From Pseudotamlana agarivorans (GTDB lineage: Bacteria > Bacteroidota > Bacteroidia > Flavobacteriales > Flavobacteriaceae): 64,000 bases of DNA. The stretch spans positions 27,385-91,384 of the forward strand of contig NZ_JAHKPD010000023.1 in the NCBI RefSeq assembly GCF_018860245.1. The letters are read 5' to 3'. The number at the start of each line of letters is the position of its first letter. The first letter of the stretch is position 1. The translations under genes were made by a program, and so were the position numbers. Of the stretch, positions 1 through 8,615 are shown one piece after another. Below the pieces are notes generated by a model. The model was not told where the DNA came from and searched no databases. It was given only the letters and a program-made list of their open reading frames with translations.

Positions 1-156
1 TACCCAAAAACATATTAATTTTTTTAACTTGGTTTTAACAGTGTTTTCAAGGGGTTATGACATTTGTCATATAATACAGTACTCATTTTATACATCTTTG
101 CAGTGTTAATGTAAAACAGTGGTTCGTTTTTCATATAAAATGTTTGGTTAGATATA

Positions 157-196
157 AACTGTTCATCTTTTTCATAAAGATGAACAGTTTTTTTAT
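157..196 (+). terminator. Intrinsic terminator of an upstream gene
   Basis: A near-perfect inverted repeat (AAACTGTTCATCTTT pairing with AAAGATGAACAGTTT) is followed by a run of T on the plus strand. It probably ends a plus-strand gene lying left of the window. No open reading frame of note is seen in bases 1-300. Confidence 0.75.
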
Positions 197-300
197 GTCT
201 AATTTGAAATATTTAAAAGCTATTTTCCTCCTTATTATTTTCTTTTTTTTAGTCTCCATAATTTTGTTACATTTGGCTTCAAATAACAAAAAAGTTTAAA

Positions 301-1002
301 ATGAAAATAATGAAATTTTTAAGTCTAGTAACTTTAGTTTTACTAGTTGCATCTTGTAATCAAACAGCTGTTTCTAAAAAACCAGTAAAAACTGAATTAG
401 ATTCTGTAAGTTATGCCATAGGTATGGATGTTGCAAAAAATGTGAAAGCGAGTTTTGATGATTTTGATGATGAACTATTCATTCAAGGTTTTATGAATGT
501 TTTAGATTCTACAGATATTTTGTTAGATGAAACAACTGCGCAAACAGTTGTTAGAACTTACTTCCAAAAGAAGCAACAAGAAGAAGCCGCAAAACGTGCT
601 GAAGATGGAGAGAAAAATAAAGAAGAAGGTATTGCTTTCTTAGAAGAAAATAAGGGGAAAGATGGTGTGAAAACAACGGCAAGTGGTTTACAATATATTG
701 TTTTAAAAGAAGGGACTGGTGCTAAACCAACGTCTTCATCTAAAGTGAAAGTTCATTACCACGGAACTTTAATTGATGGAACTGTATTTGATAGTTCTGT
801 TGATAGAGGAGAACCTGCTGAATTTGGAGTAACACAAGTTATTAAAGGATGGACAGAAGGTTTACAATTAATGTCTGAAGGGGCTAAATATAAATTCTTT
901 ATTCCGCAAGAATTAGCATACGGTGCAAACCCAAGACCAGGAGGGCCAATTAAGCCTTATGCAACTTTAATTTTTGACGTAGAGTTATTAGAAGTAAAGT
1001 AA
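301..1002 (+). CDS. FKBP-type peptidyl-prolyl cis-trans isomerase, lipoprotein
   Basis: Predicted envelope prolyl isomerase of 233 residues. A lipoprotein signal ends in the lipobox LVASC, and the residues after the cysteine (NQTAVSKK) lack the acidic surface-export signal, so periplasmic anchoring is inferred. An FkpA/Mip-like helical dimerisation region (about 30-115) precedes an FKBP domain (about 120-233) with the family core VKVHYHGTLIDGTVFDSS and the motif PGGPIKPYATLIFDVELL. The next gene is a close paralogue. A second ATG at 310 gives an MKFL start matching the paralogue, so the start could be either one. A strong terminator follows directly. The family call is secure; the client proteins are unknown. 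Confidence 0.93.
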   Translation: MKIMKFLSLVTLVLLVASCNQTAVSKKPVKTELDSVSYAIGMDVAKNVKASFDDFDDELFIQGFMNVLDSTDILLDETTAQTVVRTYFQKKQQEEAAKRAEDGEKNKEEGIAFLEENKGKDGVKTTASGLQYIVLKEGTGAKPTSSSKVKVHYHGTLIDGTVFDSSVDRGEPAEFGVTQVIKGWTEGLQLMSEGAKYKFFIPQELAYGANPRPGGPIKPYATLIFDVELLEVK

Positions 1003-1026
1003 TTTACCTTTACCTATTCAATATAA

Positions 1027-1058
1027 AAAAAACAGGAAGCCTCGCTTCCTGTTTTTTT
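1027..1058 (+). terminator. Intrinsic terminator after first FKBP gene
   Basis: The stem AACAGGAAGC / GCTTCCTGTT has a 3-base loop and a tail of seven T. It resembles the terminator after the second FKBP gene (1879-1910). Confidence 0.9.
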
Positions 1059-1159
1059 ATGGCTATTGTTTTATAAAGAATACATTATAATGGGGCTAAT
1101 CTATTTTATAGGATCTAAATGGTTCTTTACATTTGCCCGTACATCTCAATAATAATATT

Positions 1160-1852
1160 ATGAAATTTTTAAATACAGTATTTGTCCTTGTGGTTTTCAC
1201 GATTTTTAACCCAAGGATGGTGGCACAAAATAAAGTTCAAACTGAAATTGATTCTGTGAGCTATGCGATTGGAATGGATATCGCCAAAAATGTAAAGACT
1301 AGTTTTGATGCATTTAACAACGATTTATTTATTCAAGGCTTTTTGAATGTTATGGATTCAACACATGTGAAATTCACAGATGAAGAAGGTGTCAATATTA
1401 TTAAAAGCTATTTTCAAAGGAAGAAAAAAAATGAAACAGCAAAGCTTGATGAGGCCGCTAAAAAAAATAATGAGTTAGGGATTGCTTTTTTAGAAAAAAA
1501 TAAGATAAAAAAAGGTGTTAAAACCACCGAAAGCGGTTTGCAATACCTTGTTTTAAAAGAAGGAACCGGGGTGAAACCTGTTAAGGAATCTAAGGTAAAA
1601 GTACATTATCACGGTACCTTAATTGATGGAACCGTATTTGATAGTTCGGTAGATAGAGGCGCGCCTATAGAGTTTGTGGTCTCTCAGGTAATTAAAGGGT
1701 GGACAGAAGGTTTGCAATTAATGCCAGAAGGAGCAAAATACAGGTTTTTTATTCCTCAAGATTTAGCGTATGGCGCAAACCCAAGACCAGGAGGACCAAT
1801 TAAGCCATATGAAACATTAATATTCGACGTAGAATTGTTAGCAGTAAAATAA
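1160..1852 (+). CDS. FKBP-type peptidyl-prolyl cis-trans isomerase, paralogue without lipobox
   Basis: A 230-residue tandem paralogue of the preceding gene, alignable end to end (YAIGMD.AKNVK.SFD, LFIQGF.NV.DST, VKVHYHGTLIDGTVFDSSVDRG, PGGPIKPYETLIFDVELL). The FKBP domain occupies roughly the C-terminal 115 residues. The N-terminus MKFLNTVFVLVVF...MVAQ is a cleavable signal peptide with no lipobox cysteine, so a soluble periplasmic or exported form is inferred. The open frame extends upstream to a TTG at 1133, but the ATG at 1160 begins the signal peptide and aligns with the paralogue's MKFL. It probably arose by duplication followed by loss of lipid anchoring. Confidence 0.92.
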   Translation: MKFLNTVFVLVVFTIFNPRMVAQNKVQTEIDSVSYAIGMDIAKNVKTSFDAFNNDLFIQGFLNVMDSTHVKFTDEEGVNIIKSYFQRKKKNETAKLDEAAKKNNELGIAFLEKNKIKKGVKTTESGLQYLVLKEGTGVKPVKESKVKVHYHGTLIDGTVFDSSVDRGAPIEFVVSQVIKGWTEGLQLMPEGAKYRFFIPQDLAYGANPRPGGPIKPYETLIFDVELLAVK

Positions 1853-1878
1853 CATAATTTTACATCATTGTAAATGAA

Positions 1879-1910
1879 AAAAACAGGAGGTTTCCCGTCC
1901 TGTTTTTTTT
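1879..1910 (+). terminator. Intrinsic terminator after second FKBP gene
   Basis: AAACAGGA pairs with TCCTGTTT, followed by a run of T. The same stem core as at 1027-1058 suggests the terminator was duplicated with the gene. Confidence 0.85.
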
Positions 1911-1947
1911 GTTTCCATATTTTACAAGGAATACGCCGTGCAAGTTG

Positions 1948-1955
1948 TAACTTTG
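1948..1955 (+). promoter_or_regulatory. Bacteroidota -7 element upstream of era
   Basis: TAACTTTG fits TANNTTTG and lies 25 bases before the era ATG. No good -33 TTTG is seen at the usual spacing. Transcription starting just downstream would leave out the GTG at 1938 and supports the ATG at 1980. Confidence 0.45.
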
Positions 1956-1979
1956 CAGCACAAAAAAAAACAGAGTCTT

Positions 1980-2861
1980 ATGAACCATAAAGCAGGTTTT
2001 GTAAATATTATCGGGAATCCGAATGTTGGTAAATCAACCTTAATGAATGCCTTTGTAGGGGAAAAATTATCTATTATTACCTCAAAAGCACAAACTACCA
2101 GGCACCGTATTTTAGGTATTGTAAATGGCGACGATTTTCAGATGGTTTTAAGTGATACACCAGGAATTATCAAACCAGCTTATGAGTTGCAAGAATCTAT
2201 GATGGGCTTTGTTAAGTCTGCCTTTGAAGATGCCGATGTACTAATCTATATGGTTGAAATAGGAGAGCAAGCTTTAAAAGATGAAGCCTTTTTCAATAAA
2301 ATTAAAGCCTCTAAAATTCCTGTTTTATTATTATTGAATAAGATTGACAAATCCGATCAATTACAATTGGAAACTCAAGTTCAAGAGTGGACTACTAAAG
2401 TCCCTAATGCCGAGATTTATCCTATTTCTGCTTTGGAAGGTTTCAATGTCAAGGAAGTTTTTAATCGTATTATTGACCTGCTTCCAGAGTCGCCACCTTT
2501 CTATCCGAAAGATCAATTAACAGATAAGCCTGAGCGTTTTTTTATAAATGAAACGATCAGAGAAAAAATATTGATGCATTACAAAAAGGAAATTCCTTAT
2601 GCTGTTGAGGTTGATACCGAAGAGTTTTTTGAAGAAGAAAATATTATTCGCGTGCGATCGGTTATTATGGTAGAACGCGAAACTCAAAAAGGAATCATTA
2701 TTGGGCATAAAGGAAGCGCTTTAAAACGCGTTGGTGTGGAAGCTAGAAAGGATTTAGAGACTTTTTTCGGTAAACAAATTCATATAGAATTATACGTTAA
2801 GGTTAATAAAAACTGGCGTAGTAATGCCAACCAATTAAAACGTTTTGGTTATAATAATTAG
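1980..2861 (+). CDS. era: GTPase Era
   Basis: Ribosome-assembly GTPase that binds 16S rRNA during 30S maturation, at the inner face of the membrane. The 293 residues match the family length. The GTPase domain shows G1 GNPNVGKS, G3 DTPG, G4 NKID and a G5 SAL near residues 8-160. The C-terminal KH domain carries GHKGSALKRVG. The frame is open back to a GTG at 1938, but that codon precedes the likely transcription start and adds a non-homologous stretch, so ATG 1980 is chosen. Der, another ribosome-assembly GTPase, lies 0.8 kb downstream. Confidence 0.97.
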   Translation: MNHKAGFVNIIGNPNVGKSTLMNAFVGEKLSIITSKAQTTRHRILGIVNGDDFQMVLSDTPGIIKPAYELQESMMGFVKSAFEDADVLIYMVEIGEQALKDEAFFNKIKASKIPVLLLLNKIDKSDQLQLETQVQEWTTKVPNAEIYPISALEGFNVKEVFNRIIDLLPESPPFYPKDQLTDKPERFFINETIREKILMHYKKEIPYAVEVDTEEFFEEENIIRVRSVIMVERETQKGIIIGHKGSALKRVGVEARKDLETFFGKQIHIELYVKVNKNWRSNANQLKRFGYNN

Positions 2862-2990
2862 AAAATTAAATACTAACTTATTGTTTAGGTAACACTTAAG
2901 TAATGTTGTAGTGCCATATTTGCACTAGAGTTCTATTTGGTTAATAGAGTTTTGAGTTAGTTGGTTAAAAAGCTTTGGTTGTTCCTGCAA

Positions 2991-3494
2991 TTAAGGCTTT
3001 TCTTTTTTTAGTACACTATACATAAAATCATTTAGCAAATGCATTTCTTTTATACTTGAGGCTTTTCCAATGCTTCCTGCAAAGTACAGCGCAATCCAAA
3101 TAATTACCATTAAAAGCAGGACACTAAATTGAATAGCATAATCCTGCTCAAGGGACCAATTGGTATACGCCCAAATGCTAAACCCTAAAAAGAATCCAGC
3201 AACTAAAAAATGCAAAAACATAAATAGCGTCCATACCGTGGGGTTTGGGCCAAATAGGCCATAAATCAAACTGTTATTATCGTCAATCGCATTTATTTCT
3301 AGATGCAATTGAGGCGACCAATAGGTTTGTTTTTCCTTCGGAAATTTAATAAACACATGGTCATCTATCACTGAAACTTTAAAGTCCGATTGCATCGTTT
3401 TTGCGTTTTTAAAATCACTTAAAATAGCTTCGTTGTATTGAGGCAATTCAATTTTAAATCTCGGGCGCAAAACAATGTCATTGGATAATTCCAT
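2991..3494 (-). CDS. Conserved two-helix membrane protein between era and der
   Basis: Unknown function, 167 residues. A soluble N-terminal half (about 1-85) ends in NPTVWTLFMFLHFLVAGFF, the first membrane helix. A second helix (about 125-150, FSVLLLMVIIWIALYFAG) is followed by a charged cytoplasmic tail. An in-frame ATG at 3578 exists, but the start at 3494 (MELSNDIVLRPRF) gives a compact protein of the form I recall in related flavobacteria, where it is sometimes labelled 'GTP-binding protein' without visible GTPase motifs. None of G1 to G5 is present here. It is opposite in strand to both GTPases, so no operon link exists. Confidence 0.75.
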   Translation of the reverse strand: MELSNDIVLRPRFKIELPQYNEAILSDFKNAKTMQSDFKVSVIDDHVFIKFPKEKQTYWSPQLHLEINAIDDNNSLIYGLFGPNPTVWTLFMFLHFLVAGFFLGFSIWAYTNWSLEQDYAIQFSVLLLMVIIWIALYFAGSIGKASSIKEMHLLNDFMYSVLKKEKP

Positions 3495-3591
3495 ATATGC
3501 TGTGTTTAGGAAGGAGTAAAATACTATTTTTTTTGATACCGTATAAATTTTATTCTTTTCATAAAAAAGATGTGGCATAGAGTATATTTCC

Positions 3592-3599
3592 TATTTTTG
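3592..3599 (+). promoter_or_regulatory. Candidate -7 element of der
   Basis: TATTTTTG matches TANNTTTG and lies 61 bases upstream of the der ATG. A spaced -33 TTTG is not evident. Confidence 0.4.
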
Positions 3600-3660
3600 C
3601 AAAAGTTTTCAGGGAACCATAACTAAAACGGTTTTAACCTGTTAACCTTAAATTGAGATT

Positions 3661-4965
3661 ATGAGTAATATAGTAGCCATTGTAGGAAGACCAAATGTTG
3701 GAAAGTCAACGTTTTTTAATAGATTGATTCAAAGACGTGAAGCCATCGTAGATGCGGTAAGTGGGGTTACAAGAGACCGTCATTACGGGAAGAGTGATTG
3801 GAATGGAAAAGAGTTTTCTTTAATCGATACTGGAGGGTATGTTTTAGGAAGTGACGACGTTTTTGAAGCCGAAATCGATAAACAAGTGGAGTTAGCTATT
3901 GATGAAGCCGATGCCATTATTTTTATGGTTGATGTTGAATCTGGTGTTACAGGTATGGATGAAGACGTAGCTAAGTTACTTAGACGCGTAAATAAACCCG
4001 TTTTTCTTGTTGTAAACAAAGTAGATAATGGTAAGCGCGCTGAAGATGCAGTGGAGTTTTATTCATTAGGTCTAGGTGAATACTATACCATAGCTAGTAT
4101 AAATGGTAGTGGCACTGGTGAATTATTAGATGATCTTATTAAAGCTTTACCGGAAAAAGAAGATGTTATTGAAGATGAATTACCACGTTTCGCTGTCGTT
4201 GGGCGTCCAAATGCAGGGAAGTCTTCTTTCATTAATGCTTTAATTGGAGAAGATCGTTATATCGTTACCGACATCGCAGGAACAACAAGAGATTCTATAG
4301 ATACTAAATATAATCGTTTCGGATTTGAATTCAACTTAGTGGATACTGCCGGGATTAGAAGAAAATCTAAAGTAAAGGAAGATTTAGAATTCTATTCGGT
4401 AATGCGTAGTGTTCGTGCTATTGAACATGCCGATGTATGTATCCTTGTTTTAGATGCCAATCGCGGTTTTGACGGGCAAGTGCAAAATATTTTCTGGCTT
4501 GCAGAACGCAACAGAAAAGGTATTGTCGTTTTAGTTAATAAATGGGATTTAGTAGAAAAGGATCATAAATCAGTTAAAGAATACGAAAAAGCCATTCGAT
4601 TACAGATGCAGCCTTTTACAGATGTGCCTATTGTATTCATTTCAGCCTTAACAAAGCAACGTATTTACAAAGCCATTGAAACGGCCGTTGAGGTATACCA
4701 AAACCGTACAAAAAAGATTAAAACAAGTCAACTTAACGAGGTGATGTTACCTATTATTGAGAATTACCCACCACCGGCATACAAAGCAAAATTCGTTAAG
4801 ATAAAATACATCATGCAGCTACCTACACCGCAGCCTCAATTTGCGTTTTTCTGTAATTTACCACAGTATATTAAAGATCCGTATAAGCGTTTTTTAGAGA
4901 ATAAACTGCGTGAGCATTTTGGATTTAATGGTGTGCCAATTAGTGTGTACATGCGAAAAAAATAA
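3661..4965 (+). CDS. der: Ribosome biogenesis GTPase Der (EngA)
   Basis: Essential 50S-assembly GTPase with two tandem G domains, 434 residues as usual. G domain 1 shows GRPNVGKS and DTGG, then NKVD. G domain 2 begins about residue 175 with [12 protein letters not shown] and NKWD. The C-terminal KH-like domain (about 350-434) ends in the family-typical [16 protein letters not shown]. It appears monocistronic on the plus strand, with a 151-base gap before the next gene. Confidence 0.97.
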   Translation: MSNIVAIVGRPNVGKSTFFNRLIQRREAIVDAVSGVTRDRHYGKSDWNGKEFSLIDTGGYVLGSDDVFEAEIDKQVELAIDEADAIIFMVDVESGVTGMDEDVAKLLRRVNKPVFLVVNKVDNGKRAEDAVEFYSLGLGEYYTIASINGSGTGELLDDLIKALPEKEDVIEDELPRFAVVGRPNAGKSSFINALIGEDRYIVTDIAGTTRDSIDTKYNRFGFEFNLVDTAGIRRKSKVKEDLEFYSVMRSVRAIEHADVCILVLDANRGFDGQVQNIFWLAERNRKGIVVLVNKWDLVEKDHKSVKEYEKAIRLQMQPFTDVPIVFISALTKQRIYKAIETAVEVYQNRTKKIKTSQLNEVMLPIIENYPPPAYKAKFVKIKYIMQLPTPQPQFAFFCNLPQYIKDPYKRFLENKLREHFGFNGVPISVYMRKK

Positions 4966-5116
4966 CGCACTATCATTTTCATTATTTTTATGGAAATTTC
5001 GATTTTGTTTTGAAATATAAAATTGGTTGACCAATTGCTCAGAATATCATAATTTTTTCCAATAAAGCATTTTATATCATTCGTTATGGTTAAATTTATG
5101 CTGCAAAAATAATTTT

Positions 5117-6121
5117 ATGAGTCAGATTATAACATTCGGTGAGGTTCTAATGCGTTTATCTCCTTTCGGAAATAAAAAATTTATTCAAGCCAACACATTA
5201 GAATTCTACTTTGGTGGTACCGAATTAAACGTAGGACTTTCAATTGCTAATTTTGGAGGAAATGTTAAGCATATTACCTGTATTTCAGATGATTTTATTG
5301 GAGATACAGCGATTTCATACTTGAATAAATTCGATTTAGATACTACGGCAATTGTACGTTCCGGAAGACCTTTAGGGGTTTACTTTCTTGAAGTTGGAGC
5401 CGTGATGCGCCCAAGTTCAATTTCATACAACAGATCACATTCGGCATTTTCAAGTATACAACCAGAAATGGTTGATTGGGAATCTGCTTTAGAGACAGGT
5501 AGTTGGTTTCACTGGACTGGAATTACGCCTGGTTTAACGCAAGGGAGTTTTGATACCTTGAAAGAAGGATTAAAACTAGCTAAGAAAAAGGGGATGCAAG
5601 TTTCTGCCGATCCAACTTACAGAAGTGGGTTATGGAAATATGGTGTTAACGCTAAAGATGCTTTAATCGAATTATTACATTGTTCTACCATTTTTATTGG
5701 CGGAATTAATGAAATGAATGAAGTCTTAGGTACCGAATACGGTTATTCTAACGAAGAGTTTATTGAAGCAAGTAAGTTGCTAATGGAAAATTTCCCTTCC
5801 ATAGAGAAAGTGTTCGATAAAATACGAACGTCTATAAATGCTTCTTGGCATAAGATTAGAGCCAGAATGTGGAATGGTGAAGAGTTTAGAGAAACTCAAG
5901 ATTTTGATATTACACATATTGTTGACCGTATTGGTACAGGAGATGCCTTTGCGGCTGGTTTAATTTATGGTTTACAGCATTACGATGACTATAAGTCTAT
6001 GGACTACGCAAGTGCAGCATGTGCCTTAAAACACACTTACGAAGGTGATGTGAACTACGCCACAATAGATGAGGTTACTGGGATTTTAGAAGGTAACGTC
6101 TCAGGTAGATTTAATAGATAA
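5117..6121 (+). CDS. kdgK: PfkB-family sugar kinase, probable 2-dehydro-3-deoxygluconokinase
   Basis: Predicted cytoplasmic kinase phosphorylating 2-keto-3-deoxygluconate at O6, feeding the lower Entner-Doudoroff pathway. It has 334 residues of ribokinase fold: an N-terminal FGGTELNVGLSIANFGG block (PfkB signature 1 region) and the C-terminal signature DRIGTGDAFAAG with catalytic base Asp about 276. The opening ITFGEVLMRLSP and the phrase VSADPTYRSGLW resemble KdgK rather than fructokinase. No KDPG aldolase or uronate gene is adjacent, so the substrate is inferred from family resemblance only. A good terminator follows. Confidence 0.8.
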   Translation: MSQIITFGEVLMRLSPFGNKKFIQANTLEFYFGGTELNVGLSIANFGGNVKHITCISDDFIGDTAISYLNKFDLDTTAIVRSGRPLGVYFLEVGAVMRPSSISYNRSHSAFSSIQPEMVDWESALETGSWFHWTGITPGLTQGSFDTLKEGLKLAKKKGMQVSADPTYRSGLWKYGVNAKDALIELLHCSTIFIGGINEMNEVLGTEYGYSNEEFIEASKLLMENFPSIEKVFDKIRTSINASWHKIRARMWNGEEFRETQDFDITHIVDRIGTGDAFAAGLIYGLQHYDDYKSMDYASAACALKHTYEGDVNYATIDEVTGILEGNVSGRFNR

Positions 6122-6166
6122 CTCCTGATTTTAGAATACGACATTATACAATTAAATTGGTATAAC

Positions 6167-6202
6167 AAAAAAGCGACCTTTTTATAAGTGTCGCTTTTTT
6201 TT
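6167..6202 (+). terminator. Intrinsic terminator after sugar kinase
   Basis: AAAAAGCGAC pairs with GTCGCTTTTT around an 11-base loop, with a T run on the plus strand. The A-rich left arm means it could also act on the minus strand. Confidence 0.85.
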
Positions 6203-6333
6203 ATGCTTATATTTTCTCAGTCTCAAATTCAGTTTCCAGTCTTAAGTCACTTGTCATTGGTCATCTGTCTTCCGTCCTAGTTTTAATAAATAAGGATAAC
6301 TAAATTTGTTTCCAAAGCTTAGTTTTCCAACCT

Positions 6334-6389
6334 TTTTAACTTTTAACTTTTAACTTTTAACTTTTAACTTTTAACTTTTAACTTTTAAC
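6334..6389. repeat. Heptanucleotide tandem array (TTTTAAC x8)
   Basis: Eight perfect copies of TTTTAAC abut the 3' end of the minus-strand gene whose stop is at 6393. The preceding 100 bases are low-complexity and contain no ORF. Confidence 0.95.
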
Positions 6390-6392
6390 TTT

Positions 6393-7241
6393 CTACCAGC
6401 CTCCAGAAGCGCCACCGCCTCCAAAGCCGCCGCCGCCGAAGCCACCACCAAAACCGCCTCCGCCAAAGCCACCACCAGAACTGCCGCCCCAGCCACTAGA
6501 GCCACGATTGTAATTTCCACGTCCCATATTACTTAAGATAATAGCATCCCAGATATCAAATCCTCCAGCTCTGTTTCCGCCGTTACGACCACCGCCGCCA
6601 CCGCGTTTATTTTTTATAAAAGACATGATGAAAACAAGCGCAATAAATCCGAATATCAAGAAGGGCATAAAAGAGTCATCGTTTTGTCTTGATGACTTGC
6701 GAGAACCGCTGTATTCGCCTTGCATGACTTCAAAAATAGCATCGGCACCACGGTTTAATCCACCCGGATAATCGCCTTGTCTAAAATAAGGAATGATATC
6801 ACGTTCAATAATACGTTTCGACATGGCATCAGTTAAAAGATGCTCCACGCCATAACCGGTATTAATAGCTATTTTTTTATCGTCTCTGGCTAATAGTATT
6901 AAAATCCCATTGTCTTCTTTAGCTTGGCCAATGCCCCAAGCGTCTCCCCATTGAGCGCCTAGAAAGTTAATGTTCTCACCCTCTGTAGAGCCAATAATAG
7001 CCACTACAATTTGTGTGGAAGTGGTATCGGAATACTTAACAAGTTTTTGCTCTAAATTACTTTTTTGAGCATCAGAAAGTAAGTTGATATAGTCGTAAAC
7101 ACTAGTTTGAAATTTTGGCTTTTCAGGAATTTTAAACTGCCCGAAAGTAAGACTACAAGCAAAAAGTGTAAAGACTAAAAATAGACTAAGACTTTTAATA
7201 TTGGAATAAAAGGAAGTTTGCATTTCTTTTTTATACATCAT
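6393..7241 (-). CDS. TPM-domain membrane protein with Gly-rich tail (YgcG-like)
   Basis: 282 residues. A signal peptide (about 10-35, ending near LTFGQ) precedes an extracytoplasmic TPM domain (about 40-175; STQIVVAIIGSTEG, GILILLARDDKKIAINTGYGVEHLLTD). One membrane helix follows (about 192-210, FMPFLIFGFIALVFIMSF), then a tail made almost wholly of Gly and Phe ending GGASGGW. TPM domains occur in YgcG-type envelope proteins and in a photosystem-repair factor; the biochemical role is unclear. It is the last gene of the M23-MerR-LemA-TPM-TPM operon and starts 5 bases after the previous stop. ATG 7241 is used; ATG 7223 (MQTSFY) is an alternative. LemA-TPM pairing is common and suggests a shared envelope function. 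Confidence 0.85.
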   Translation of the reverse strand: MMYKKEMQTSFYSNIKSLSLFLVFTLFACSLTFGQFKIPEKPKFQTSVYDYINLLSDAQKSNLEQKLVKYSDTTSTQIVVAIIGSTEGENINFLGAQWGDAWGIGQAKEDNGILILLARDDKKIAINTGYGVEHLLTDAMSKRIIERDIIPYFRQGDYPGGLNRGADAIFEVMQGEYSGSRKSSRQNDDSFMPFLIFGFIALVFIMSFIKNKRGGGGGRNGGNRAGGFDIWDAIILSNMGRGNYNRGSSGWGGSSGGGFGGGGFGGGFGGGGFGGGGASGGW

Positions 7242-7246
7242 AAAGC

Positions 7247-7684
7247 TTAGCCTTTTGAAATTTCGTCTGAAAGTTCATTAATATCATCCGATTGATAAGG
7301 GAAATATTTTTTAAGGCGGTCACCAGACCTTAAAATGCCATCAATCAAACCTTGCTTAAAGTCTCCTTTTTTAAAGTGCGCTTGCATAATATCTTTGGTG
7401 CAATCCCAAAAATCATTTTCAACAGCTTTGTTTATGCCTTCATCACCATAAATGACAAAAGATTTATCTTCAACAGCAACATAAATAAGTACGGCATTTT
7501 GAAGCTTTGTGTTGTCCATCTTTAAATGATGAAAAACTTCCAAGGCACGATTTGTGGCATCACCCTTAGCGGTTTTTTCTAAATGAACACGTAGTTCTCC
7601 AGAAGTGTTTAATTCCGCTTCTTGAATCGCTTCAACAATTTCTTGTTCTTCCTGTGCTGTTAAAAAATCTTCAGTTTTAGACAT
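7247..7684 (-). CDS. TPM-domain protein, soluble
   Basis: 145 residues, essentially a lone TPM domain with no signal peptide. Core motifs are NTSGELRVHLEK, LQNAVLIYVAVEDKSFVIYGDEGINKAV and FKQGLIDGILRSGDRLKKYFP. It lies between lemA (1-base gap, stop 7686 to start 7684) and the larger TPM protein. The absence of a signal suggests a cytoplasmic or membrane-associated partner to the secreted TPM protein, which is inference from context. Confidence 0.85.
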   Translation of the reverse strand: MSKTEDFLTAQEEQEIVEAIQEAELNTSGELRVHLEKTAKGDATNRALEVFHHLKMDNTKLQNAVLIYVAVEDKSFVIYGDEGINKAVENDFWDCTKDIMQAHFKKGDFKQGLIDGILRSGDRLKKYFPYQSDDINELSDEISKG

Positions 7685-7685
7685 A

Positions 7686-8273
7686 TTAAAATTCTACTTT
7701 AGGTGCGTTTTCACTACCAGGTGCACTTTTGTAGCGTGCCATTTCTTCAAAACCAAATAAGCCAGCTAATAATTTTCCTGGAAATTTAGAAGTGAATTTA
7801 TCGTAGATATTTACTTTTTCATTAAAACGATCTCTAGTTACGTTTATTCTATTTTCTGTACCTTCCAGTTGTGATTGTAGTTCTAAGAAACCTTTGTCAG
7901 CTTTCAATTCTGGATAGCGCTCTACGGTAACCAATAACTTGGATAAAGCACCACTTAAACCTTGCTGCGCTTGTTGGAATTGTGCCATTTTTTCAGGTGT
8001 TAAATCTCCTGCATCAATCGTTGTTTTAGTTGCTTCAGAACGCGCTTTAATGACCCCTTCTAAGGTCTCTTTTTCATGAGCAGCGTATCCCTTCACGGTC
8101 GATACTAAATTAGGAATTAAATCTGCACGACGTTGGTAAGCACTTTCCACATTAGACCAAGCTGTTTTTGCATCGGCTTCATATTCTACGGCAGTGTTGT
8201 TAAAGTTTTTGCCCCAAGAATATATTCCAAATACAACGAGGGCTACGATAATCCATGGTAAAAATTTCTTCAT
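7686..8273 (-). CDS. lemA: LemA family protein
   Basis: 195 residues: one N-terminal membrane anchor (about 5-22, WIIVALVVFGIYSW), then the helical LemA domain with hallmark phrases AWSNVESAYQRRADLIPNLVSTVKGYA and the C-terminal YNEKVN-like segment FNEKVNIYDKFTSKFPGKLLAGLFGFEEMARYKS. The topology places the helical bundle outside the cytoplasm. LemA proteins are broadly conserved but of unclear function, and are frequently encoded with TPM proteins as here. The two genes downstream follow with gaps of 1 and 5 bases. Confidence 0.93.
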   Translation of the reverse strand: MKKFLPWIIVALVVFGIYSWGKNFNNTAVEYEADAKTAWSNVESAYQRRADLIPNLVSTVKGYAAHEKETLEGVIKARSEATKTTIDAGDLTPEKMAQFQQAQQGLSGALSKLLVTVERYPELKADKGFLELQSQLEGTENRINVTRDRFNEKVNIYDKFTSKFPGKLLAGLFGFEEMARYKSAPGSENAPKVEF

Positions 8274-8285
8274 GATGGTTTAATT

Positions 8286-8615
8286 TTAAAGGTGTTGTTT
8301 TATTTTATTAAGTTGATTTTTAATGTCTTCAAGTTTACTAACAATTTCAAAAGTATTTAAAGCTTGTTTTTTTTCTTCTTTAAGGTGTGTTTTGGCGCCT
8401 TCTAAAGTGAATCCGCGTTCTTTCACCAAATGGTAGATAAACTTCAGGTTTTTGATGTCTTCGGGGGTGAATTTTCTATTGCCTTTAGCATTTTTTTTAG
8501 GCTTTAATACATCAAATTCTTTTTCCCAAAAACGAATCAATGAGGTGTTCACATTAAAAGCTTTGGCAACTTCACCAATGGCATAATAACGTTTTTCGGG
8601 CAGGTTTATATGCAT
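8286..8615 (-). CDS. MerR-family transcriptional regulator
   Basis: 109 residues. An N-terminal winged helix-turn-helix (about 8-75) reads YYAIGEVAKAFNVNTSLIRFWEKEFDVLKPKKNAKGNRKFTPEDI, typical of MerR proteins of Bacteroidota. A short helix follows (LEDIKNQLNKIKQHL), suitable for dimerisation. There is no Cys-containing effector domain, so the ligand is unknown. Its start overlaps the stop of the M23 peptidase gene (TAATG, 1 base), indicating translational coupling. Confidence 0.9.
   Translation of the reverse strand: MHINLPEKRYYAIGEVAKAFNVNTSLIRFWEKEFDVLKPKKNAKGNRKFTPEDIKNLKFIYHLVKERGFTLEGAKTHLKEEKKQALNTFEIVSKLEDIKNQLNKIKQHL

Noticed and set aside
1938..1979. GTG start of a longer Era
   Set aside because: It lies upstream of the -7 element TAACTTTG and adds a non-homologous leader; the ATG at 1980 begins the conserved protein.
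2991..3494. GTP-binding protein between era and der
   Set aside because: None of the G1-G5 motifs is present; the label seems to come from its neighbours.
6334..6389. CRISPR-like repeat array
   Set aside because: The units are 7 bases, contiguous and without spacers, and no cas gene is present.
6400..6480. Gly-rich tail as a sequencing or frame artefact
   Set aside because: The frame stays open to a stop, and poly-Gly/Phe tails are common in YgcG-like TPM proteins.
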